Of a stretch of DNA of 64,000 nucleotides, positions 1-12,200 are shown in pieces. A program made the translations under genes and the position numbers. Origin of the DNA: Haliclona indistincta (Eukaryota > Porifera > Demospongiae > Haplosclerida > Chalinidae); NCBI GenBank assembly GCA_964017065.1, contig OZ024788.1, forward strand, positions 2,341,021-2,405,020, given 5' to 3'. Position 1 is the first letter of the stretch. Each line of letters begins with the position of its first letter. The notes beneath the pieces are model-generated. The model was not told the origin of the DNA. It did no database searches and worked only from the letters and a program-made list of their open reading frames with translations.

Positions 1-154
1 TCCTTATGCAGGCAAGTGTTATAATGCAATGAATAATAATAGTAGACACTAGGTTCAGAATCATGCCAAGCCAGTTCAGTTAATATAAATGATATAAGAA
101 TAGTGACTATAAATATATGCTAGATATACTGAACTATTTCAATACCACAGTGGT

Positions 155-621
155 ATTAGGGAGGCACGGTAGTGCCTCCCTATGTAGGGTTGAACGAGAA
201 AATAAGATGGCGGCTACATACAATGCATTAGCGTTCAAACGCTGATATTTCGCCTGATGATGAATTGTATACGTCAAAATTCACTTAAATCGGCTCTCTG
301 GCGTTGCCTCATCTTACAGTAGCAAGGAGATCGCTCGAAATTGTTACCACTCTGCGCGCCTTGCCAGATAATTTCAACCGCCGTACAGGTCTACAACCAA
401 GTGTGGGCGGGCTCGTATCCACTGCATGCGTAGCCGTGCGAGCTGATATAACAATTATTTTTAGCTACAAGTTCAAACATTCTTAATAACAATGAAAAGC
501 CATCAGCAACTGGGAAACTAAACCAATGGTGGAAACAAAGACAGCTCAGTACGTACATGATATTGAACTGCACTTCACTGAAAAAGAAAAAAGGACACAA
601 ACAAGAAAATTAAAAAGATTT
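155..621 (-). repeat. Element A copy 1 (interspersed repeat, reverse)
   Basis: This copy begins with the terminal signature ATTAGGGAGGCACGGTAG, followed by a short palindrome of the same end. It then runs through segments also found at 1571-2436, 31090-31960, 49610-51475 and 59877-60735, and ends with the CAAGAAAATTAAAAAGATTT signature seen at the opposite end of those copies. It is shorter (about 0.47 kb versus 0.87 kb), so it appears internally deleted. No protein is encoded, so it is read as a non-autonomous element of unknown superfamily. Confidence 0.75.
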
Positions 622-1095
622 GTACCCCGCCACACCCAAGGATCAAAGGAAAATATTTTCCAGGATATTAAAGCTAAACATGTCCAATATGGATATTTTC
701 CAGGAAGTGGCAAAGTGGCACTAATCCCTTGTCCACACCTGCCCACCCGGCGAAAGTGCGTGGAGCTTTATACCCCACAAAATAGCAGATACTAGTGGGC
801 CATCGTCAATACATTATCAATAAATATTTGGCACACGTGTTAACCTTTGGGAAAGGTCAGCCAGCATTGCTGCCTGAAAGACGAGTTGCCGTGCGTTTTA
901 GCTGCACAAAAGTTGACGCCAGGCTTCGTTTGTCGCCCAACTTGAACACGGGCATTCGCCATTATAAACCTGGCGAGTGTGCGCTTGGAGGCGAGTGCCT
1001 TGGGCTCCCATCGCTCGTAGATCTTCGCTTACAAGCTACAGAACAGTTACAGCAGCTACAAACACCACGAGAAGACTGCAGATGAGGTACAAGTC
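622..1095. other. Intergenic stretch, nothing recognisable
   Basis: No splice-framed exon, known domain or RNA gene was recognised. A 96-codon open frame at 795-1085 has no recognisable motif and lies between repeats, so it is not called as a gene. Confidence 0.4.
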
Positions 1096-1232
1096 AGTTA
1101 ACTCCCGGTCTCTTCGGCGATCGGGATAATACCTCGGTGGTTAAGTATGCCATCCTCGGGCTCCGCCCTCGGACAGCATAATTAACCACCTCGGTATATA
1201 TCCCGTATCGCCTCAGAGACCAGGAGTTAACT
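1096..1232. repeat. Small palindromic MITE-like element
   Basis: Two arms of about 60 bp face each other, with outer ends AGTTAACTCC and GGAGTTAACT. The centre is itself GC-rich and self-complementary (CCTCGGGCTCCGCCCTCGG). It sits between an element A copy and a foldback B copy and has no coding capacity. Confidence 0.65.
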
Positions 1233-1585
1233 ATTACTTCTATCGAAATCAAAAGGAAGTAGGGTTGTGAAACCTATACCACTGGTTCACAATGTAAACA
1301 GACAAGGAACAAGGGGTAACACGATTGACTTGCTAACAGACCATAGATCCCTACATCAGTGGCTGTACATAAGATCAATATTTTGTCACAAGCTGAATGC
1401 ACGTCAGGTGTCAGTCAACAGCAACTAGCTGAACTAACTATAGCCAACCACAGCAGCCACTGATGTAGGGATCTATGGTCTGTTAGCAAGCTTAAGTCAA
1501 TCGTGTTACCATTCCATGCTTGTTCCTTGTTAGTTTACAGTGGTAGATTTCACAACCCTACATCCTTTTGATTTCGATAGAAATC
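1229..1585. repeat. Foldback B copy 1
   Basis: Left and right arms of about 130 bp are reverse complements. They include AGACCATAGATCCCTACATC and its complement, and the outer ends carry GATAGAAATCAAAAGG. The same foldback occurs at 30755-31140, and a single arm occurs at 63110-63260. The right arm merges into the 5' end of the element A copy, as it does near 31.1 kb, suggesting a composite element. Confidence 0.75.
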
Positions 1586-2436
1586 TTTTTAATTTTCTTG
1601 TTTGTGTCCTTTTTCTTTTTCAGCGAAGTGCAGTTCAATATCATGCACATACTGAGCTGTCTTTGTTTCCACCATTGGTTTAGTTTTCCTTTTTTTGATT
1701 GTTTTTCTTTATTATTAACAATTTTAAACTTGTATCTAAAAATAATTGTTATGCTGTACATATCAGCTCGCCTACGCGTGCATGCAGTGCATACGATCGA
1801 GCCTCGCCTGCACTTGTTTGTACAGCAGATATAATTATCTGGCAAGCGCAGAATGGTGATCTTATTCTAGCTTACCGTTTTTCGAAGACTCTAGACAAAT
1901 ATGAGTTCTCTGTGAACCGTACGGCGAGGCGATACTCAAGCTAGCTTGGTCACGTGCGCTAACCACTGCTTGGTCACGTGCGTATTGCGCAATCACAATA
2001 ATGGCGTCTAACACTTAGCTGACAATGGATCACGATCGAAAAATCGTGGAATTTATATCGCCGTTTTGCTAAAAACAAAGTTCAAAAGGCACCTGCCAGG
2101 AGAATTTCACGACTGTTCGTGAGTGTTTTGGTCTCAGCACTGCTCGTGTAAAGGCGCTAGGCGCACTTAAGAAAGAAGAAGAGGAAGAAAGAAGAAGACG
2201 AAGATGACGAAACTCGATTTTCACCGTTTCCAGGTTCGTCACTTTAGCAACAATTTCGAGCAATCTCCTTGCTACTGTAAAATGGGGCAACGCCAGATAG
2301 CAGATAGTGTCTTTAGACGTATAAAATTCATCACCAGGGGAAATATCAGCGTTTGAACGCTAATACATTGTATGTAGCCGCCATCTTGTTTTTCCGTTCA
2401 ACCCTACATAGGGAGTCACTACCGTGCCTCCCTAAT
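1571..2436 (+). repeat. Element A copy 2 (forward, about 0.87 kb)
   Basis: A near full-length copy running from the GATTTCGATAGAAATC end to the GTGCCTCCCTAAT end. It contains the conserved internal block with GGTTCGTCACTTTAGCAAC and the TGTAGCCGCCATCTTG segment. Long A/G and T-rich tracts are present. Open frames inside are short and not shared between copies, so it is scored as non-coding mobile DNA. Confidence 0.75.
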
Positions 2437-2928
2437 AAAATAGTCCAGGTCAACAACTGCTGCAGTAGAATAAGCCGGAATTGCGCCAAAGCCGATCGCT
2501 ATAAAACTCGATTTTTCGACGCCAAATTTCTTGACGAGCGTGCTAAAGCAAGAAGCGAAGTACTCACCAAACGCTTCTTAAGGATAAACTCTAGGGCGAG
2601 AGATATATTGGAAAGAATAGAAGCATCTTGTTTCCGAAAAATTCCCAATAAATGGCTAAAATGGCGTGTTTCAGCGTCTTCCTTGAGCCATTTATTGGGA
2701 ATTTTTCGGAAACAAGATGCTTCTATTCTTTCCAATATATCTCTCGCCCTAGAGTTTATCCTTAAGAAGCGTTTGGTGAGTACTTAGCTTCTTGCTTTAG
2801 CACGCTCGTCAAGAAATTTGGCGTCGAAAAATCGCCAAATTTCACTTTACATTCTAAGTTTTGTAGCGATCGGCTTTGGCGCAATTCCGGCTTATTCTAC
2901 TGTAGCAGTTGTTGACCTGGACTATTTT
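2437..2928. repeat. Near-perfect hairpin element
   Basis: The outer ends are AAAATAGTCCAGGTCAAC and its complement GTTGACCTGGACTATTTT. Arms of about 220 bp are nearly identical and face each other around a short centre near 2660-2685. Two opposite-strand open frames (2353-2787 and 2499-2735) are mirror images of the palindrome rather than genes. It directly abuts element A copy 2, so the insertion may have used that end. Confidence 0.8.
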
Positions 2929-3052
2929 ATACATAGATTAGTCGATGGTGCATTCAATACAACTTATCTTAGCCTTATAGCGCTTTTTGTCTCAACACTA
3001 TAATTTAGTATTATTTTATGAATATTTAATTAGCCAAACTGTTAACTGTCCT

Positions 3053-3770
3053 CTTAAGGTGGCGGTATACCCGTTTTTATGAATATTAATGAGCGAATTT
3101 CTTTTATCTGCAGCTCGTGACAGAGCAACACTAGCAGCATGAAACTCGCTCTGATGCATCAATGAGTGTGTCTCAATGTATAATGCAGCTTGAAACGTTG
3201 CACAATATTCTACACCAAGGAATAATGTAGGAACAATCGACGTCGTACGGATACACATTTTTCTAGCCAAAAATCTCTCCTGACTAACCGTGCAGCAAAG
3301 GTTACCAGCTAAAATTCAACTCTTATAAACCATTTCTAGGTGCTGACGAAGAGTTTTCTGCATTTACTTTTTCTGATTTTAAGTAAAACACTTTTACATT
3401 CTAAATCATGGCTGATTTTGCAGTGTCGTCCATGTTTGTCGATGCATAGAACAGCTACGTTCAGCGTGGGTCAACAAAACTCTTCGTCAGCACCTAGAAA
3501 TGGTTTATAAGAGTCGAATTTTAGCTGGTAACCTTTGCTGCACGGTTAGTCAGGAGAGATTTTTGGCTAGAAAAATGCGTATCCGTACGATGTCGATTGT
3601 TCCTACATTATTCCTTGGTGTAGAATATTGTGCAACATTTCAAGCTGCATTATACATTCATTGATGCGTCAGAGCGAGTTACACGCTGCTAGCGTTGCTC
3701 TGTCACGAGCTGCAGATAAAAGAAAGTCGCTCATTAATATTCATAAAAACGGGTATACCGCCACCTTAAG
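3053..3770. repeat. Long inverted-repeat element flanked by TTAA
   Basis: Arms of about 300 bp start CTTAAGGTGGCGGTATACCC and end with its complement. TTAA lies at 3054-3057 and 3766-3769, where a piggyBac-type target duplication would be. The arms have diverged slightly (about 5% by eye). No transposase is encoded. TTAA flanking is characteristic of the piggyBac superfamily, but the assignment rests only on the ends. Confidence 0.65.
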
Positions 3771-4429
3771 GGTGCAGATCCTAACAACCATTAACTTATT
3801 CAGGAATGTACAAGTTGGACATTGTTACAACACCACAAATGATATTCACTATTTGTACAAGCTTGTTAAGCATAAGAATGATTGACTGTGGCCAGGCAAG
3901 ATTACGAACAATACATTCCTTAATAAAACTCCGTCTGTGGCCTTCAGAATAGACCCAAACTTGGATATATGACTATTAGCGACCAGGTAAAGACCGTAAC
4001 ATAGAGTTTTTTATAAACTCCCTCTAAGTAGGAAAACCACGAGGTAAGCAGCTCATAATCGCACTTTCAAGCACAATACACGAAAAAACTCTATGTTACT
4101 GCCTTCAACTTGTTGAAGTACGTATGCATCCACAATCTGAAGTTCTACTGCCTGAGTGAACGAAAGTTTTATTAGCCTAAGCATTGTATCTAGCCGCGCC
4201 CGTCACGTTTCCGTCTGGCACATTCAGCGCTCATAATTTGCAATGTGTACAGCCTACACCAGTCTTATCACATAGGTCTTTGGTTTCTTGGAATATCAGC
4301 AGTAGTTCTGAGATACAGTCCCCTAGCAACCAGCCAAAAATACATGCGTGGGCGTGAACCTGCACCCTTAATGGCACTAACCTTTTTTGTTAGCAACTTA
4401 TATACTCAGTGATGCATTTCCGCCACAAG
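3771..4429. other. Intergenic stretch with a small inverted repeat
   Basis: A 17-bp inverted pair, GTAACATAGAGTTTTTT and its complement, lies at about 3998 and 4088. Nothing else was recognised, and no exon could be linked in phase to the gene starting at 6215. Confidence 0.4.
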
Positions 4430-5630
4430 TACAGTGTTCCACACGAAGACAGCAAAAAATGAACTTTTTACATTTTGCTTTATTTCTCAGTAATACCTTG
4501 GCCTACCATTATCATGCTTACACCATCATGATCCTCTATCCTTACTGATCACACTGATATGTATGGTTTCTTATCACGTGACATGGGCGTGGCAAAACAT
4601 GGCCGTTTATAAGGCTGTCTAGGAAAACACGTTAGCTAACGGATCTCCACAACCGCTGGTAGTTAAGAGCCAATAAAGCTGCATTGAATTTTTAAGAGTT
4701 GTGGGAGTACCTGTAAGCAGCGCTGACCTCTCAGCAAGCACTGATTCAGTAGCAAGTGACGAAATATGGCAAACTTGACCAGCTCAAACGTTAGCTACAG
4801 GAACTCGAAAGTTTATGGGAGTTAAGACGCGAAACTTATTCACTAGATAGACAAGACATTATACTTTAGGTAAACGCTTACCTCTTGCGCATTACTCCAC
4901 ACCTCGTGAAAAACGCAGCTCGAACATGCCAGAGAGCTGTTTTCTGACCGCCATCTTGCTAGTTAATGGGTTTTTGTGATGTCACACGTTGGTTATTAAC
5001 CAGTGATGAGTCATAACTACTAAACTGATTCAATGTATTTTGTATTAGTTATGACTCATCGCATGATAATATTTATTGTGCGTGACATCACAAAAATCCA
5101 TTAAACTAGCAAAATGGCGGTCAGAAAACAGCTCTCTGGCATGTTCAAGCTGCGTTTTTCACGAGGTGTGGAGTAATGCGCAAGAGGTAAGCGTTTACCT
5201 AAAGTATAATGTCTTGTCTATCTAGTGAATAAGTTTCGCGTCTTAACTCCCATAAACTTTCGAGTTCCTGTAGCTAACGTTTGAGCTGGTCAAGTTTGCC
5301 ATATTTCGTCACTTGCTACTGAATCAGTGCTTGCTGAGAGGTCAGCGCTGCTTATAGGTACTCCCACAACTCTTAAAAATTCATTTATTGGCTCTTAAAT
5401 ACCAGCGGTTGTGGAGATCCGTTAGCTAACGTGTTTTCCTAGACAGCCTTATAAACGGCCATGTTTTGCCACGCCCATGTCACTTGATAAGAAACCATAC
5501 ATATCAGTGTGATCAGTAAGGATAGAGGATCATGATGGTGTATGCATGATGATGGTAGGCCAAGGTATTACTGAGAAATAAAGCAAAATGTAAAAAGTTC
5601 ATTTTTGCTGTCTTCGTGTGGAACACTGTA
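4430..5630. repeat. 1.2-kb palindromic element with TA flanks (mariner-like MITE)
   Basis: Two arms of about 580 bp are almost perfect reverse complements around a centre near 5030. The ends read TA-CAGTGTTCCACACGAAG and CTTCGTGTGGAACACTG-TA. TA duplication with a CAGT start is typical of Tc1/mariner-type elements. No transposase frame is present. Arm differences are few, so the insertion or gene conversion is recent. Confidence 0.75.
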
Positions 5631-5769
5631 AAAAAGCCTATTGCTGAGCTAAAATATATAATAAATTTAGTCTTTCAGCTTCTGTGCGGATTAAATTAGT
5701 CGCGAAAATTATTATGCTGCTATAACTAGCATTGTATCATCATACGTGTAGAGTAGTAACCGCTATTCA

Positions 5770-5945
5770 AAGTATTGTAAAAATTAATATCAGAATACAG
5801 CTAATAGACTCAAAAAAGTTCAACCTCATTGTTATCAAAAAGTAACAGAAAAAATTGAGGTAAAAGTTTAACGAAAAGCTAAGTAGTGTTGGGATGTTGC
5901 TTACAAAAGTGAAGGAGCAAGATGGGCTAATGGTTTTAGACATAA
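5770..5945. repeat. Divergent copy of the repeat that carries the 33-bp minisatellite
   Basis: This block aligns by eye with 53130-53260: shared segments include ATACAGCTAATA, AAAAGTAACAG and a single copy of the unit CAAAAGTGAAGGAGCAAGAT that is repeated about eight times near 53.2-53.5 kb. The rest of 5631-6214 is AT-rich and otherwise empty up to the first exon of the next gene. Confidence 0.5.
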
Positions 5946-6214
5946 ATTATATTTAATATAAGTCTTCCTCATTGGGGGCTTCATTGAATGTCATACAACT
6001 TTGAAACGTGATGTAAGGTTGAATTATTACATTGTGGATCAAATGCACCCCAGTCTTATTTCAATGTGCAAATTTGGCACTTTTATGTTTCCAAATGTAC
6101 TTTTGCAAGTGCTTTGTTCCTTATTCAAGTATTGCTACCTTAGTTTTGCAATTGTCGTATAACCCTACACTTTAGTTTTTGTGAAACTCATTTTCTTTTA
6201 CATAATAATTATAG

Positions 6215-9200
6215 GCCACAACTCACAACCAGTTACTTTCAAAAGGAGAAGCTGAAGTGCTTGGAGTTGCTCTTAATTCCCATGTTGCTTTGTGTTCTCT
6301 ACAAGAATTTGATACCGAATTTAGCTATACAACCAGAGTTAGGTAAAATTAATAAACATGGTTATTGCAACTTTATTTTATACCATTCAGAGAGGAATAT
6401 CGGCGATTGCATGGTGATGCAAGGGATGTACTTGTCATAGTACAGTGTGATTCTGGCCATTTGAATGGCGATTTGCTTGCCTGTGCAAAATATCGCCTTG
6501 ATGACATCATCCAAGAAGAATTTGCTAGGGTATGCCAAACTAACAAACAACAGCCTGATTCTGCTAAGGAAGACCAACATGATGAACAGCTAAATGATGA
6601 TGCTAGGATACGCCAACCTGATGAACAACCAAATGATGATGCTAGGATACACCAGCCTGATGAACAACCAAATGGTGGTGCTAGGATACACCAGCCTGAT
6701 GCTCTGGAACCATCAAAAACCCAAATAAGACGATTCCATGTTTTGTTCACAGTATACCTACCAAGAAAGCATGGCAACTGCAAATCTTCTTTTATTTGCT
6801 TTCATGGTGGTGAATGGATATGCACTCATATTGATGACTTTTTTCCTGTGCAGCCATTTTCTCCTGTCTCTCTTGCCTTTGATGAACATGAAAAGCTACT
6901 CAGTGAACTGTTCCGAAAGATTTACATTGAACCACCTTTCTGTACAGCTCAAAAATCACAACAATCTGAACGAAAAGAGCAAGCTAATCTGAAGCTGTAT
7001 GTTCATATACAGCTAGCTGTAGAAAAAGCTGGACACTTACCAAATGGTGTTACTGCTGTTAGGATGAGACAACTCAATCAGCTTTTGCTAAAAATTTTGC
7101 GGAATGAATTTAATAAAGGTATGCATAGATATTGTGTACAAAATAATTATCAATTATATTAGATTTTTATGATGTATTGGTCGGATACATTTACTTATGC
7201 CTTAAGCAAAAAGAAGGAAATGACAACAAAATGAAGAATTGGATTTTTGAAGAGGCTACTAACTCACTACATCTTCAGCATGGAGGGGCTTTCATGAATG
7301 TCATCATAAGACGGCTTGGATTTGAAACAGCTGATGTCCTGTCTGGTATTATTGCAGCCATTGACACTAACTACAATCTTGATCTTCTAGTATGTCATGG
7401 TCCACCTGCTCTTATATGTTTCTGGATAGAAGCATTTAAGCACAAAATTATTTCTGACATCTTAGAACAACATTGTTTTGTCACAAACACTAGATTTGCC
7501 CTCTATCAGAGCTCATTCATCTGTGCTTTTCCTTTTTCTGTTTTTATTCAAGATTGTATAGGAGATTTTAAGTCAACTACTTTTGGTGAGTGCACAAAAT
7601 TCGATTTAACCCCATTAAAATTAATTTTGTCTTTTAGAGACCAAATCAGCAGATCAACTATTTGATGATATTGTTTGTGAGATGAAAGATAGTCAGACTT
7701 GTCTGTGGGACCTTCTTAACACAGTTCCAAAAGAGCATCACATTTTAATGGGCCGTCGATACATAATGGATTTGGTGAATGCTACTTTGCCATCTTTGTT
7801 AACGCATGAACGTTTAAGAGAAAAGGAAACACAGGTATTAGTACATGCACATAGACAATAAATTTATTATACATTTGCTCTCAAACTATATAGATTGTTC
7901 TTGCTACATTGGAGCCAGAAGCATGTAAACTAATTTCTATGGAAGCTACTACCTTTTCTGAAATAGTTATTGCTTTCCATATCGCATATCAACATCGTAA
8001 AAAGGAAATTGGTCAATTTAAAAAGCTCGTCAAATTTACTGCTCCAACCAAAATGAATAGTATAGCAAGACGTGTTGCTGTGCAGACTATCAGTAAAAAT
8101 GGCGATGATGTTGAGGCTTGGAAACCACAGAACGATGCTTGGAAAGAGGTTTGTAACAATATTTAAACCATAGTATGAATAATTCTCTTTGATGTAACGA
8201 GCGTTAATGAGGGTTATAAATCGTGTACAGCCCGCACGCGTTTCAAGATGGCCGCCGCGTTCGAGAATCCACAAAGAAACGGCGCTCGGGCTGCTCTGCG
8301 GTCTTCCTGCGACGTAAGGTAGCCTGCTAGACGTCAGGCAAGCAGCGCACTATGGTTTAAAGTAGTTATATACCGATCAGTCGGTATATAACTACTATAC
8401 ATAAAGATATTCTGTTAACACAGTATAAGCATGCATTAAGTTTCGTCTTGGTTTCTTTTTCTTTAACTGACTAAATAAATTCTCATTATTGTTAAGCTGT
8501 TAATAAGTCTAGATAATATTACTGCATGATCGAGTACATTTTAACAGCCAACATGCTGTGATTTTATCAGTACTGGCATGCATGTGTGCTCTGCATGAGC
8601 TATGTCACTGCATTGTGCGTACGTAGTTATCTTATCTCAATTATTGCAAAATGGCAATAGAATCTTAAATTTTATATCTTGAACTCTATCTTGAATGGTT
8701 GCAAGCACTTGCTCATTCAGTGTGTTACCTTTTGATGAAAATTTAGGGACCTGATGTCTTAGCTGTAAAAGAAACACTGCAGCAGTTATGTCTTGGTTCA
8801 GAATTAGAACCAAATCAAAGGAGTCTTGCTACTTTAATGAGACGCTACTATGGAGTAAAACAACTTGTTCATCAAGTGTTATACTCAAAGAAAGCACAGG
8901 AAGGCATTGCTAAATTACAGTATGGTTTAAAGATAAAAATTAATGGTTTACTTAATCGAATATTGTATGTAGATTGAGTTGGCAGAAACTCCAGGTTGTT
9001 TATAAGTTCATTGAACATGTAATCCTTGAGAACACTGCTGAGAATCCTGCTCTGCTTGCTTATCTGGTACCGTATGCAAAACGATTAAATTATGTAAGGC
9101 TGCAAATAGATTGCTGTTTGCTATAAATTCTCTTTCATTACAGAAATTCAATGAAGATCCTGATTTTGAGCTTGTATATACCACAAATTTGTTAGAAAAA

Positions 9201-12200
9201 ACACTGCGTGAAATGTACTTAGACTTGGAGAAGGGATTTAGGTACAGAATAGCTACAATGTAAAGATTAAAATTGATTATAGTTATTTACTTAAACAGCC
9301 AACAAATGGATCAAATTAAGAGAAGCTGCATCACTTTCTATACTGAAGTTATTTCATCTCTATTTTTTGGACAAGCTGGTCCACCTGATGATAGACTGGC
9401 AGAAAGGCTATTGAAAACAGTTTTTACTGTTAGTGAAGAAGTGGAGGCTGCAGAGGATTTGACTCCTTTCATGAAGTCATCTGATGGTGACATTTCATTG
9501 ATACGCTCTTTCCTATTGCAACTACTTTTTCGTGAAAGGTAAATATAGTTTAGTATACTATAATTAGTTTACTTTTATTTACTATACTATCAGTTCAGAA
9601 AATGTTCGCAAGCTTATTGAAAAGTTTTTTTATGAAGCAAGACGAAGATGTGAATCAGAATCAAACACTTTTCGCAGTGTAACATACTTATACTGTCAGT
9701 GCTTTGAGGTATGATGTAATTGGTCATTCTCAATTTACTATTGTACATGACTTTACCAATAAGGACTCTCTGTATCAGCGATTGAGTACCATGTCTAAGA
9801 ATGAAGAGTTTGCCTATGTTTATAAAGTTTTGGAAGACAGCTATGACAGCCTTGTGAAGTACTACGTAAAAAATGCCGAACCGGTTGTAGATCAGCAGTT
9901 ACTTGAAGCAATTGGTGGTCTAAGATTTGCCTTCAAGTTTGCCGCAGACTGCATATCCTTAATGATCAGTCCTATTCCATCTGTATTAACATGGTCTAAA
10001 GGGGAAGTTGACAGGTTTTTACAACTGATAGAAAAGAGTTGCAAACATAGCCTACTAAGAAAATGTGACGACCATCGGCAAAGAATATTCCTTTTCAAGC
10101 TTCTATTCAGACGACATGGTGTAACTGTTGTTAACTTTTGCACAAGTGGACAATGTAATTTAGAATGGCTGGTTCCTGATTTGAAAGTTGTTTCGGTTAG
10201 CAATGTATTTAGCAATGCAGAATAATCATTGTTTTTCAATAGGATGTAAATCATTTTGCCATACACAATCCAGAGTATTGTGAGATACGAGATTCTGTGT
10301 CTACTGTACTGAAAACAAAGAAAACATCAAAAGTTAGTAGCTAATTTTTATAGTTATTATAATAATTTTTACTTTATTGTTGCAGTTACCAACAAGTACC
10401 AATGCCGGTCCAATGTTAACTCTTAATTTCCTTTCGCTCAACTGCCGTCAACATTGTGTATCAAGTTCAGTAAGTATTGCTCCTGGTATACAGTACGTAG
10501 TTATAATAACTTAATTAATAGGTAAATGACTGTCTGGAGTCATACATCAATGAAAGTGGAGTATTTACTGAAGTGGTATATACTGAAGTGATAATCTTTG
10601 CATACTATACAATAAAATCTTTTATTTTCCAGTTAAAGCCAGTTGCATTAGCTATCTTGCGCAATGCCTTCTGTGGACCACTGATTGATGAACTGGCATT
10701 TAGTGAAAATCAGCCTCCTCAAAACCGTCATATTTCTATCTTAATGATTCACATTGTGACAGCAATTCTTTCCCAACGAGATAACCACCTCTTACACCCT
10801 TATGTGTGTATGTTGGTAGAGACTGAGTCATTAAAAGTAGGAAATGTCATAACTTCAATGAATGCATTAAATTGTTACACATCCTATAGAGAATGTTCCT
10901 GCCAGCTATGCCTGATTCTGTCATGGGAAACACAAATATGCATCTTGGAGGAGAATTTTTGGGTTTGTTTGTTATTTTTAGTAAATTACAAAGCTTCATT
11001 CAAAAAACAGCATGCCCAAGTGGACACATATGTTATGTTTTCAAAAATAGCGAAGAGGTATGTCTTCTAAATGCAGTTTTCATTAGTAATTTTGGTGTAT
11101 TCATTTAGTTTGGTGTGCCATTAAGGCAGCATTCTTGCCTTGACTGTGGAAAAACAATTAAAACACCTAAAAGGGGCTTAAAACAGCTAAAACGGTATTG
11201 CATTTGGATAATTCGCTATGCATCAGGTTTGTGTATTATAGTGGAGACACTAAAGGCTATACACTGGGCCAACCATTGCCATATAAACCATCTTCTGTTC
11301 GGAACCTGACTCCTGTTGCAGCAATTGTCATGAGGGTTTTGATGCATGCCGTGCTGCTATGGACCACCTGCAACAAGGAAGATGTATGCATTATTTGATT
11401 GTTGTAAACACTATTATTTTTGTAATTTGGATTATAGCACATCAAACATATTCGAATTTCTATTCATCAAAAACCTGATGAAGATATCGATGTGCAAAGA
11501 TTCTTCTATGATCATCTACAAGAAGATCTCAGAGCACTTAGAGATTTTCTCTCTATTAATGATAATGATGTAGTTCTCCTGCTACATTTGATTGCTAAGT
11601 CTATCTTGACAAGTGCACCAATAAGTGAAGCATCGATTAAAGAGTCAATGCTTACAGAAAATAGTAGGAACACATGGGAACAAGATTTCAGCGCAGTGCA
11701 CATAATACCTGTGATTCAAGTAAGTATCCTTGGTGATTACTGCAACTTGCATGCATTGTTGACTATTCGTTTTTGTCAGAATTTCTCCAATCAAATATCT
11801 GAAGCAAGATTGCAAATTTTGAGTGATAGAGAACAATTGCAAGGTGTGTCCAAACATGAGTTATTTTACATTATTTATCATTAATGAATAATAAGCTTCA
11901 GATTCTGTGCATCCATATGCCATGGCATATAAGAAAGAAGACCAATCTCCTTCACTCATTGGAGATTTATGGGCATATCGACCGCAACTAACTCTTGAGC
12001 ACATCAGCCAAAGCCTCAGAGATTGTGATGCTGTTGAAAAACACTCACTTTTGGTGTATTTTCTGAAAGAAGTAAGCTCAAGATCATGTAGCCTGTGCCT
12101 ATTACAATTATTGCTCAAATATTGAAACTACTGAACTTATTACTCTCCAAAATTTAATAGGAACCAATGATAAGAGCTACCCAGTATCTACCAAGCATAT

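Noticed and set aside
2353..2787. 144-codon plus-strand frame and its 78-codon minus-strand counterpart
   Set aside because: The frames read through the arms of a perfect palindrome, so each mirrors the other; this is a hairpin element, not two genes.
3016..3885. Pair of 84-85-codon frames with similar proteins on opposite strands
   Set aside because: They are mirror readings of the two arms of the TTAA-flanked inverted repeat.
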